Positions 7,721 to 14,302 of a stretch of DNA of 14,302 bases are shown piece after piece (position 1 is the first letter of the stretch; the number at the start of each line of letters is the position of its first letter). The stretch lies in NCBI GenBank assembly GCA_031288055.1, contig JAITSD010000104.1, positions 1 to 14,302 of the forward strand, read 5' to 3'. A program made the position numbers and the translations under genes. Source of the stretch: Candidatus Opitulatrix roisinitermitis. Lineage in GTDB: Bacteria > Actinomycetota > Actinomycetes > Actinomycetales > Bifidobacteriaceae. Below the pieces are notes generated by a model. It was given only the letters and a program-made list of their open reading frames with translations, was not told where the DNA came from and made no database searches.

Positions 7721-7942
7721 AGAATATGAACGAATTTGTTAACTGAAAAGGCAGTTAAATGAGCAGTAATATTAAACGAAATTATTTAATTTATTTTTAT
7801 TATAATGCTATATATACCCATAATCTAATTTCTTATAATATAATTTTTTCGCAAAAAAACACATGCTGACTGTTCTAAAAAATTATTATTTGAATGTTAG
7901 GAAAATGAGTGATGAGTTTTACGAGGATGATAAAATAAATTT
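7688..7942. other. Divergent spacer between GGTG protein and HXXEE gene
   Basis: 255 bases hold leader copies B (extending to 7720) and C (about 7818-7862) and no convincing gene. A TATAAT on the plus strand at 7801-7806 could be a -10 box for the HXXEE gene, but no good -35 box lies upstream and such hexamers are frequent in DNA this AT-rich. A 36-codon plus-strand frame (7759-7869) overlaps leader C and is not called as a gene. Confidence 0.5.
7818..7862 (-). repeat. Leader repeat, copy C (orphan)
   Basis: CCATAATCTAATTTC, then TATAAT, then an AATTTTTT-rich stretch and an A7 tract, aligned without gaps to 6745-6785 for about 40 bases with a handful of substitutions. No minus-strand gene follows it before leader B, so it looks like the remnant 5' end of a lost gene or a spare regulatory copy. 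Confidence 0.6.
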
Positions 7943-8455
7943 ATGTCCGTTGCTTTGTTAGGCTTCATTACAATAGTTATATTTATAATTCATGAATTTG
8001 AGGAAATTATCTGCTTTAAATGTTGGATTCAAAAACATAAAAATGATAAAAAATACCAAAAGCATTTGCTTATTCGCTGCCAATGGGCTTACCTCTCAAC
8101 TCAAACTATTGCTATTATAATTTTTGAAGAGTTTTTGCTTATGGCGTTATTTTTAAGTTTAGCTATTATATTAAATAGTTATGAAATAGGCTTGGCAGTT
8201 GTTATTGTAAACGCTTTTCATTTAGCGGGACACATAATTGACGCTATTCACTATAAAGCTTTGACTCCTGGCAGCAAAACTGCAATTTTTACACTTCTTG
8301 CTAATATTAGTTTGATAATTTTTATATTTTGCAATGAAAAAATTAATTTACTGAGTTTATTTATTTTAGTATTTTTCTTCGGAATTCTGGCAGCAGTTAA
8401 TTTATTGTTTATGCAGAAAAATGCAGGATGGATTGAGCACTGGCGGACGAAATGA
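7943..8455 (+). CDS. HXXEE-family integral membrane protein
   Basis: 170 residues. HEFEE at 17-21 is the motif that names the Pfam HXXEE family, and NAFHLAGH at 90-97 supplies the second conserved histidine cluster that usually follows. Hydrophobic stretches at about 3-17, 54-77, 82-97, 112-130 and 136-157 predict a multi-pass inner-membrane protein. The function of the family is unknown; the conserved His and Glu residues suggest metal binding or a membrane enzyme, which is an inference. The start follows an in-frame stop four codons upstream. Only a distant GAGG precedes it, so ribosome binding looks weak. It converges with the KTSC gene, with 33 bases between the stops. It ends with TGA. 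Confidence 0.85.
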   Translation: MSVALLGFITIVIFIIHEFEEIICFKCWIQKHKNDKKYQKHLLIRCQWAYLSTQTIAIIIFEEFLLMALFLSLAIILNSYEIGLAVVIVNAFHLAGHIIDAIHYKALTPGSKTAIFTLLANISLIIFIFCNEKINLLSLFILVFFFGILAAVNLLFMQKNAGWIEHWRTK

Positions 8456-8488
8456 TGTTGTAAGAACTCGCTTGGTCTGAAATTATTT

Positions 8489-8701
8489 TTAACTAATTTT
8501 TTGTGTTGAATAAGTGTTTTTAATATATTCATTAAAATATTTCCCGTGTGAATTTGCACTTTTTAAATTATTATATATATTTTGTGGAACGTTAGAATAT
8601 TGGTAAACTGAATCACTGTGAAACTCAATTTCTAGAGTTTGAGTTTGTGGATCGTAACCAATGGTTGAAATATTAGATGAATTAACACAGTCTCTATTCA
8701 T
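8489..8701 (-). CDS. KTSC-domain small protein
   Basis: 70 residues and essentially one KTSC domain. The signature reads STIGYDPQTQTLEIEF (12-27), then VYQYSNVP, then the SHGKYFNEYIK segment with its conserved small-residue turn before FNxxIK. The domain occurs alone or fused to lysyl-tRNA synthetases and nucleases, and it is often carried on accessory or mobile DNA. Its biochemical role is unclear, with nucleic-acid binding suspected. ATG at 8701-8699 is preceded by AGGCGG about 7 bases upstream, the clearest ribosome-binding site in this part of the window. Confidence 0.88.
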   Translation of the reverse strand: MNRDCVNSSNISTIGYDPQTQTLEIEFHSDSVYQYSNVPQNIYNNLKSANSHGKYFNEYIKNTYSTQKIS

Positions 8702-8907
8702 AATGCACCGCCTAAATAATAGTAAAATATCTTTTATATAAGTTTATCAGATTTTATATCTTTTATATAAAACTAATTTGTATATTTAAATTATATTATT
8801 ATGTAATTAATAACTTTTCAGTACGCTATATTTTCAAGTGTAATATTTGCGGCAAAATAATAAAAATAATAATTATTAGGTGAATATTTGTTAATTATGA
8901 ATAATTG
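8702..8907. other. AT-rich spacer between the AAA_13 and KTSC genes
   Basis: About 205 bases with the 15-base direct repeat near the KTSC start and no other gene. No GC-rich hairpin followed by a T-run marks the end of the AAA_13 transcript. Confidence 0.5.
8727..8770 (-). promoter_or_regulatory. Direct repeats upstream of the KTSC gene (possible operator)
   Basis: The 15-base word ATATCTTTTATATAA occurs exactly at 8727-8741 and 8756-8770, a period of 29 bases (near three helical turns), 26-69 bases upstream of the KTSC ATG. On the minus strand each copy also contains a TATAAAAG-like -10 candidate. It could be an operator or a promoter duplication; AT-richness lowers certainty. Confidence 0.35.
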
Positions 8908-11145
8908 TCATTGTTTTATATTTTTATAGTTCTCTTTAATTTCTTCGCATATTCTTTCTATTTCTTTTCTTTCACGAGTTAGTGCTTCATTAGAAATATC
9001 TAAACTAGGTAGAAAAAAATTCAAATTATCATCAAAATGATTAAAATCATTAAGTAATGTTTTTTTACTTAGAAGTTTAGTTCGGTATTTAATAGTTTTA
9101 TAATTTTCTTTAGGTAAATAAGTATCTATAATATTATATAAAGTCGGTTTAGCATTTGCATTAATTTTCTTTGTATCTAAATTATATAAAGTGTTTTCTA
9201 CCAGCAAACGTAACTGTAAATACTGCAAGTTGTGTATAAGTGTTCTATTTAATAAAGGGTTTGTTTTTTTGTTAACTATTTGGTCGCATATTTCGGTTGA
9301 CAAAATGTTTTCAGAAGATATGATATAATCGCTGCTTGGCAATGACTTATTAAAAAGATCTTTATAAAATTCTTTAATATTTATTTCTTCTTTACTATAT
9401 GCGTGCATTATAGAAGATAAATTTTTATAAATACAATTTTTATTAATAATTTTTGCCCAGTCTCTCATAAAAGGAATTGCGGACATTAAAAATTGGTTTT
9501 CGTCTATTATTTTTTCATTTGGTTCTTTAAAAAACTTTATAATTTCTGAAATTTTAAATAGCAATTTTTTATCTTCACATTCAATAGGAATAAATCCGTT
9601 ATTTCCATCTTTATAATTATTTAATAAATACATATTATGAACATTGTTGTGTTGATTTTCCATAATTCTAATGGTTTCTAAATTGTGTGTTAAAATCATT
9701 AAAAATTTATTTTGCTTTGTAAATATATTTATTATGGCATATATTATTTTATTTTTAAATATGGAATCAAAACTAGAAATAGGGTCATCTATAATAATAA
9801 TTTTTTTGTCGGTTTTATTTGCTTTTAATAATTCAAAAAGTAAAGAAATAAAATTTATTTCACCGGTTGAGAATGGCCAGCTTATTCTTTCATTTTTTAG
9901 TACGTTAAAATTTTTGATACGCAATACTAAATTATTATCTTCATTGTTGCGTTTAATTTCAACTTCAAAACCTGTAACCGAATTAATAAAATCAACTAAT
10001 AACCTTTCATCTTCTTCTTTTAAGCTGATCTTTTCATTTAGCATTTTTTTATATTTGTCATCCAGCTCAAGCAATTTGTATTCATTGACTTTATTTATGA
10101 CGAAGCTTTGGAAGTCATATTCAATATTGTCTATGACTTCTTCTATTTTTTCTTGTAATTTTTTAATAGAATTACCTTGTCCAAATTGAAATGCGTTTAT
10201 GAAAGTATTTTTTATATTAAAAGGATCTTCGTTATTTGATTTAAATATTAAATCTGCTATTTGCTTTGTGTCTTTTTGTAGTGAATTATATATTTTATTT
10301 AAATTTGTTTCAAGTTTTTTAGTTATAGCTTTTTGATTAATAGAATGAGGCAAATTTCTTATATCTAGTGGGCAATCTCTTATTTTGGGGTGCTTATCTA
10401 TAAATTCCTTAGCATCTTTATATATTTCTGCGTTTTGAAAATTAGAAACTTTTGTAATTTCTTTATTTTCAAAACGTATTAAGAGTCTTATTAGCGAGTT
10501 ATGTTCTTCTAGGTTATCCATTACATATTGTTGTTTTTCGTCAATATTAGATTTTATATCTTTTTTAGGAGTTTCAGCTATTTTTATAATATTTCTAAAG
10601 TTTTCAGTTGAAACATTTTTTCCTTTATCTTTAGCGTTAGCTAAGGCTTTTATCAGTTTTTTTAACTCTTCATTTTTGCATCTGCTTGCAAAAAATGATT
10701 CTTTTGTCTTTACTCCATAGCTATTTTTCAGTTTAGTAGTTAAATCTTCGCCAATTTTATTTACAGTTTTATCTAAACTGTTTTTTGTTTCTGTTTCTTG
10801 TTTAATATTATCTGATAAAATATATTCTGATAATTCTTCTGTTCTATGTTCAATTATATTTCTTTGGTTAAAATCCCTTATAAAATGGATAGGCAAATCT
10901 TTTGATTTTTCACTGTAATCTTCGTTATTAAATACACATTTATATTGAAATTCGTTATTACGAGTTTCTAATGTCTTAATAAAACTAGTTTTTCCTACAC
11001 CGTTTGGTGCATATACAAGCGCAAATTTTTTTTCTGAAAAAGAAATGATATTATTCTCTTGCCAGTTATTGAATGAATCTGAAAATCTGTTTTCGCATTT
11101 TAATTTTAAAAATTTAATTTTATTATTTTCTAATTTATCTGTCAT
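8908..11145 (-). CDS. AAA_13-type ABC-like ATPase, RloC/PrrC-like (possible anticodon-nuclease effector)
   Basis: 745 residues. Walker A is at 46-53 (APNGVGKT). A long charged middle region (about 110-380) is predicted helical or coiled-coil. An ABC-signature-like STGE is at 426-429, Walker B and D-loop at 449-460 (IIIDDPISSFD) and the switch histidine at 487 (LTHN). The layout matches COG4694 / AAA_13 proteins, which include the phage-defence tRNA anticodon nucleases PrrC and RloC. The C-terminal part carries R646-x3-E650 and a later H703 (LNDFNH), which resembles the Arg/Glu/His triad described for PrrC. The correspondence is an inference and the E-to-H distance is longer here. CPLD at 258-261 sits where RloC-like proteins have a CxxC zinc hook, with the second Cys replaced by Asp. 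AGGA lies 8 bases before the ATG. It is divergent from the helicase gene and ends with TGA. Confidence 0.85.
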   Translation of the reverse strand: MTDKLENNKIKFLKLKCENRFSDSFNNWQENNIISFSEKKFALVYAPNGVGKTSFIKTLETRNNEFQYKCVFNNEDYSEKSKDLPIHFIRDFNQRNIIEHRTEELSEYILSDNIKQETETKNSLDKTVNKIGEDLTTKLKNSYGVKTKESFFASRCKNEELKKLIKALANAKDKGKNVSTENFRNIIKIAETPKKDIKSNIDEKQQYVMDNLEEHNSLIRLLIRFENKEITKVSNFQNAEIYKDAKEFIDKHPKIRDCPLDIRNLPHSINQKAITKKLETNLNKIYNSLQKDTKQIADLIFKSNNEDPFNIKNTFINAFQFGQGNSIKKLQEKIEEVIDNIEYDFQSFVINKVNEYKLLELDDKYKKMLNEKISLKEEDERLLVDFINSVTGFEVEIKRNNEDNNLVLRIKNFNVLKNERISWPFSTGEINFISLLFELLKANKTDKKIIIIDDPISSFDSIFKNKIIYAIINIFTKQNKFLMILTHNLETIRIMENQHNNVHNMYLLNNYKDGNNGFIPIECEDKKLLFKISEIIKFFKEPNEKIIDENQFLMSAIPFMRDWAKIINKNCIYKNLSSIMHAYSKEEINIKEFYKDLFNKSLPSSDYIISSENILSTEICDQIVNKKTNPLLNRTLIHNLQYLQLRLLVENTLYNLDTKKINANAKPTLYNIIDTYLPKENYKTIKYRTKLLSKKTLLNDFNHFDDNLNFFLPSLDISNEALTRERKEIERICEEIKENYKNIKQ

Positions 11146-11346
11146 TTTTTTATTCCTAGTTTCAATTTTACTTTTTACGCTATTAGTTTACACTAAATAA
11201 ATATAATTAATATATTTTAATTTCGTTATATTGAAGTTAAATTATAGTAATGAATGATAAAAATCAATATAATGATTGTTTTAAAAGCTGAAAGTGTTAT
11301 ATGAAAAATACTATATAAGCACTTACTTATAACCTATTATTAAAAT
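11146..11346. promoter_or_regulatory. Divergent intergenic promoter region (AAA_13 / helicase)
   Basis: It separates the leftward ATPase from the rightward helicase and must hold both promoters if each is transcribed from here. On the minus strand a TTGATT (11262-11267) and a TATAAT (11241-11246) lie 15 bases apart, about 96 bases before the ATPase ATG; the spacing is short of ideal. On the plus strand several TATA-like boxes lie within 60 bases of the helicase ATG, which has no evident Shine-Dalgarno sequence. Confidence 0.45.
11292..11324 (+). promoter_or_regulatory. Inverted repeat just upstream of the helicase (possible operator)
   Basis: The arms AAGTGTTATAT (11292-11302) and ATATAAGCACTT (11313-11324) are complementary except for one extra base, around a 10-base spacer. 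They end 22 bases before the helicase ATG and overlap the likely -10 region, a good place for a repressor or autoregulator. A hairpin in the mRNA leader is the alternative. Confidence 0.4.
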
Positions 11347-12183
11347 ATGGAGTCAAAACTGAAAGACGATAAATTATACTTTCTTAAAGGAAAAAATAAA
11401 ACTGATAAAATAGAAGAGTTTATTGAATTAGGTAATAACGAGTATGGTGTAATTTTCAAGCCTAATAAGAATAGGAATAATGTAGAAACTGGTTCAAAAT
11501 GTTATATATATAAGTCGGATAGCATTGTTATTGAGAATCTGAGACAGACTCTTGATGGTAAAGAATTTTTAGTTTTAGTTGATGGGGAGGTTAGAGGAGG
11601 TGTTGAAAAAATAAAAGAATTTGATAATCATTATCAGCTAGTTTATAGTAAAGGCTATAAAAAGGTGGTCTCAAAAAATCGAATTGAAATTGTGAGTTCG
11701 TGTTTAAATGATAAAAACATAAAGAAAAGATTTGATTATTTTAAGGAAACGGCAAGTATTGTTAGTCTTAAAACGGATGATGGGGATAAGATTCTTGAAA
11801 ATTACTATAATAAAATAGATTTCATTCGAAGCGATTCAATTTTTAGACATTATCTAGAAGGTAAAATAGAAAAAATAAGAAATAATGGTAGGGGTAAAAA
11901 AGCTAAAACAATATATCCGTTTGGATATAACAAGTCGCAGAAAAAGGCTACTGAAAATGCTTTAAATAGTAAAATTAGTATAATTCAAGGACCTCCAGGA
12001 ACAGGCAAAACTCAGACTATTCTAAATATACTTGCAAATCTGATTATTGAAAATAAATCTGTTGCTATTGTTTCGAATAATAATTCTGCAATTGATAATA
12101 TTAGGGAAAAGCTTGAAGAATGTGAAGTTGATTTTATTTCTGCTAAACTTGGTAGTTTAAAAAATAAGAATGATTTTTTTTAA
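11347..12183 (+). CDS. SF1 helicase, N-terminal fragment (Walker A half)
   Basis: 278 residues ending at TAA inside a T8 run. The first 180 residues are charged and match no domain I recognise. YPFGYNKSQKKA (190-201) is the Q-motif-like entry to the helicase core, IIQGPPGTGKTQ (212-223) is Walker A, and AIVSNNNSAIDNI (240-252) is motif Ia. This is the COG1112 / AAA_11-AAA_12 superfamily 1 type. The rest of the core is in the overlapping frame that begins at 12170, so this fragment alone lacks Walker B and cannot be a complete ATPase. The frame would continue into KNQKSLCPDSKKL if one T of the run were absent. Confidence 0.85.
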   Translation: MESKLKDDKLYFLKGKNKTDKIEEFIELGNNEYGVIFKPNKNRNNVETGSKCYIYKSDSIVIENLRQTLDGKEFLVLVDGEVRGGVEKIKEFDNHYQLVYSKGYKKVVSKNRIEIVSSCLNDKNIKKRFDYFKETASIVSLKTDDGDKILENYYNKIDFIRSDSIFRHYLEGKIEKIRNNGRGKKAKTIYPFGYNKSQKKATENALNSKISIIQGPPGTGKTQTILNILANLIIENKSVAIVSNNNSAIDNIREKLEECEVDFISAKLGSLKNKNDFF

Positions 12184-14170
12184 AAATCAAAAGTCGTTAT
12201 GCCCCGATAGTAAAAAGTTAAATTCGTGGATTATAGAAACAGAAGATCTTGTAAAAAATATTAATGAGGAAATTGATTCTTTATCAGCTAAAATTGAAAG
12301 TTTATTTGAAAAAGAAGATGAGCTATGTAGGTGTGAGCAGACCTTAAAAGATATTAAAATTGAAAAAAAGTATTACAATGAGTACCCTAAAAAAATAAAT
12401 AGTATTTTAAAAGTTGCTACATTTCGAAAAACCTTGAAAGCTCAGGATATTTTAGATTTATGGTTATATATGGAAAGATTACAAGTTAAACAAGATAAGA
12501 TTTCTTTTTTTAATAAAATTAAATTATGGTTTTATTATAATGCACAAATTGATGACTTTTACGATCAGTCTTTTTCTGCGGTAATAGATGAGTTGAAGAG
12601 ATTGTATTATAAAAAAAGCGTAATAGAATTGGAAAATAAAATAAAAGAATTATCAAGTTGTATAGGTGAAGTTAATCTTGATAAAATAAAAGAACGTCAT
12701 TTAGAGTTATGTAAAAAAGTTTTTCGTCACAATATTGCTAAAAGATATACAAAAAGTGAATATAAGTTATATGATGAAAAAGATTTGTGGAAAAAGTCGG
12801 AACAATTTATAAAAAGTTATCCTGTTGTTTTATCTACCACATATTCTTTGAGGGGCTGTTTGTCTCATGAGTACCTCTATGATTATGTGATAATGGACGA
12901 AGCTTCCCAAATTGATTTAGCCACTTTTTTATTAAGTCTTTCTTGTGCAAAAAACATTGTTGTAGTGGGTGATGCGAAACAATTGGCTAATGTTATTGAT
13001 TTAAAAACAAAAAAAGAACTTTCAAAAATATCTAAAAAATATAAATCAGTTTTGAGCCCTGAATACATATTTGAAAATAATAGCACATTAAGCTCTGTGA
13101 CCAAATTATTTAAAGATATTGTTCCTATTCAGCTTTTGGAAGAGCATTATAGGTGTCATCCAAAAATTATTGAGTTTTGTAATAAAACATTTTATAATAA
13201 CCAATTAAAAATTTATACAAAAACCAAAAGTCCTAGTATTTCTCCTTTGAAAGTTTTTTATACGGTAAAAGGTAATCATGCCGCTGAGAATAAGGTAAAT
13301 TATAGGCAGATAGAAACTATTTTTAAAGAAGTAGTCGATGATAGAAATATGAATTTAAAAGATGGCTCTGTTGGTATTATAACTCCATATAAAAATCAAG
13401 CTAGCGCTATAGCAGAAGAATTAAAACAAAATAATGCAACAGAGACCCTCTCATCAACTGTTCATAAATTTCAGGGCCGCGAGTGTGATAGAATTATTTT
13501 CAGCACAGTTGACAATAAAATTAGTGATTTTGCTAGTAATCCTAATAGCTTGAATGTTGCTATTTCGAGAGCAAAAGATCAATTAGTAGTTGTAACAAAT
13601 GGAAATAAGAATTCTCGCAATACGGGTATCGATAAGTTAATTGATTATATAGAATATTCAAATTTTGAAATTACCACGAGTGAAATTAGATCCGTCTTTG
13701 ATTATTTATACATTGCCTATTATGCAAGAAAGAATATTAAAAGAAAATCTAAATATGACAGTGAAAATTTAATGCTTGATTTGATTTACCGCGTTATGAA
13801 AGAAAATGATTTTCGTGATTTGAAAGTTCTAAGAGAATATCTATTCAGAGATTTGGTAGATATTCAGGGTCCTTTATTTTTAGAATTGACAGAGGAAGAA
13901 AAGAAATATGTGAAAAATCCTTTTACAAGATTTGATTTTTTAATATATCGGACGACAGCAAAAAAGCCAATTTTAATAATTGAGGTTGATGGAGAATCTT
14001 TTCATAACAATTACACCGAGAAAGGAAAAAAGCAATTAGAAAGGGATATTATGAAAAATAATATATTGACTAAATATAAAATACCATATATTAGGTTTTC
14101 AACGAAGGGTAGTGATGAATATACCAAGCTTACTAAAAAGTTAAAAGAAGTAGTCGGTCGCAATTCGTAA
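12170..14170 (+). CDS. SF1 helicase C-terminal part with PD-(D/E)XK-like nuclease domain
   Basis: 666 residues if read from the ATG at 12170, which overlaps the upstream fragment by 14 bases and lacks a Shine-Dalgarno sequence. Motifs: IMDEASQID (241-249, Walker B), VVGDAKQL (265-272, motif III), HYRCHP (326-331, motif IV), GIITPYKNQ (402-410), TVHKFQGRE (430-438, motif V) and NVAISRAKD (462-470, motif VI). An insertion rich in K and E (about 30-190) precedes motif II, as in many SF1B helicases. The C-terminus has FDF (588-590), IIEVDGESFH (603-612) and RDIMKNNIL (625-633), then IPYIRF. This is the pattern of Vsr-like / DUF2726 PD-(D/E)XK nucleases, with D589, E605, D607 and K629 as candidate catalytic residues. 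Joined with the upstream fragment it gives 940 residues, a usual size for this family. Helicase-nuclease fusions of this kind often sit in defence islands. Confidence 0.85.
   Translation: MIFFKNQKSLCPDSKKLNSWIIETEDLVKNINEEIDSLSAKIESLFEKEDELCRCEQTLKDIKIEKKYYNEYPKKINSILKVATFRKTLKAQDILDLWLYMERLQVKQDKISFFNKIKLWFYYNAQIDDFYDQSFSAVIDELKRLYYKKSVIELENKIKELSSCIGEVNLDKIKERHLELCKKVFRHNIAKRYTKSEYKLYDEKDLWKKSEQFIKSYPVVLSTTYSLRGCLSHEYLYDYVIMDEASQIDLATFLLSLSCAKNIVVVGDAKQLANVIDLKTKKELSKISKKYKSVLSPEYIFENNSTLSSVTKLFKDIVPIQLLEEHYRCHPKIIEFCNKTFYNNQLKIYTKTKSPSISPLKVFYTVKGNHAAENKVNYRQIETIFKEVVDDRNMNLKDGSVGIITPYKNQASAIAEELKQNNATETLSSTVHKFQGRECDRIIFSTVDNKISDFASNPNSLNVAISRAKDQLVVVTNGNKNSRNTGIDKLIDYIEYSNFEITTSEIRSVFDYLYIAYYARKNIKRKSKYDSENLMLDLIYRVMKENDFRDLKVLREYLFRDLVDIQGPLFLELTEEEKKYVKNPFTRFDFLIYRTTAKKPILIIEVDGESFHNNYTEKGKKQLERDIMKNNILTKYKIPYIRFSTKGSDEYTKLTKKLKEVVGRNS
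12174..12183 (+). other. Frameshift site: T8 run followed by in-frame TAA
   Basis: The upstream frame reads GAT TTT TTT TAA. Skipping one T gives GAT TTT TTT AAA AAT and enters the downstream helicase frame with no intervening codons. A Phe codon in the P site with a stop next and a free re-pairing position (TTT to TTT) is favourable for +1 ribosomal slippage, and T8 also favours polymerase slippage or mutation. Decay, recoding and sequencing error cannot be told apart here. Confidence 0.8.
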
Positions 14171-14302
14171 ATGTTTTATATTAAATATTTCTCGTAAATT
14201 TAAAGCACATTAATTGTATTTTCAAATTCGAGGTTAATTAATCTTTATTAGGTATTTCTTTTTGATTTCTTAGCTTATGTTATTTTTAACTATAAGAGGC
14301 AC
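14171..14302. other. AT-rich tail after the helicase
   Basis: No gene, convincing terminator or repeat is seen in these 132 bases. Short minus-strand frames open at the right edge but are too short to call. Confidence 0.5.

Noticed and set aside
7759..7869. 36-codon plus-strand frame with an AAGG 7 bases before its ATG
   Set aside because: It overlaps leader copy C, and its conserved peptide (HNLISYN) is also present in leader A but without a start codon, so DNA-level repetition explains the similarity.
8251..8559. Minus-strand frame of 102 codons
   Set aside because: It overlaps the ends of both the HXXEE and KTSC genes, which have clear domain motifs, and shows none itself.
9671..10189. 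Plus-strand hydrophobic frame of 172 codons
   Set aside because: It is antisense to the Walker B and signature region of the AAA_13 protein; Ser/Leu richness arises from the complement of Lys/Glu codons.
11347..12183. The helicase N-terminal fragment as a complete small ATPase
   Set aside because: It has only Walker A and motif Ia; the rest of the fold is in the next frame across the T8 run.
12883..13104. Minus-strand frame of 73 codons
   Set aside because: Antisense to the DEAS and GDxxQL motifs of the helicase.
1..14302. Alternative genetic code (UGA as Gly or Trp)
   Set aside because: No in-frame TGA occurs in any domain-bearing gene, Trp codons are TGG, and TGA ends the HXXEE and AAA_13 frames at sensible places.

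Overview
The window is strongly AT-rich bacterial DNA read with the standard code. TGA ends two genes, Trp is written TGG, and more than 2,200 codons of the first gene contain no in-frame TGA. The left end carries a giant secreted protein that combines an FN3-like domain, SLH repeats of the 'TRGQMATF' style and BspA/DUF285 leucine-rich repeats. That combination suggests a host-associated or epibiotic bacterium, possibly of the Patescibacteria (Saccharibacteria-like), but a low-GC Bacillota or another host-associated lineage cannot be excluded. No ribosomal or housekeeping gene is present to settle taxonomy.

Layout. Bases 1-6644 (minus) are one open frame that runs off the left edge: a giant repeat surface protein of at least 2,214 residues. 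About 41 BspA-type repeats are visible, interrupted by five copies of a distinct cysteine-paired linker module. Bases 6857-7687 (minus) encode a smaller membrane-anchored or secreted protein with a phage-tail-fibre-like GGTG motif. The spacers upstream of both genes share a repeated leader, and a third, orphan copy lies at about 7818-7862. Next come two small genes that converge: an HXXEE-family membrane protein (7943-8455, plus) and a KTSC-domain protein (8489-8701, minus).

Bases 8908-14170 look like an accessory, probably defence-related, locus. A 745-residue AAA_13-type (RloC/PrrC-like) ATPase reads leftward. Divergent from it, across a spacer of about 200 bp, is a superfamily 1 helicase with a C-terminal PD-(D/E)XK-like nuclease. 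The helicase is split into two overlapping frames at a run of eight T's (12174-12181). Removing one T would restore a continuous protein of 940 residues, so this is a decayed gene, a phase-variable or recoded gene, or a sequence error.

The surface genes plausibly act together at the cell envelope, since they share leader DNA and the same topology (a basic N-terminus, then a membrane or signal segment). The AAA ATPase and helicase-nuclease may form a two-component nucleic-acid-targeting system, but only adjacency and domain content support that pairing. No tRNA, rRNA, CRISPR array or insertion sequence was seen. The last 130 bases hold no recognisable gene.
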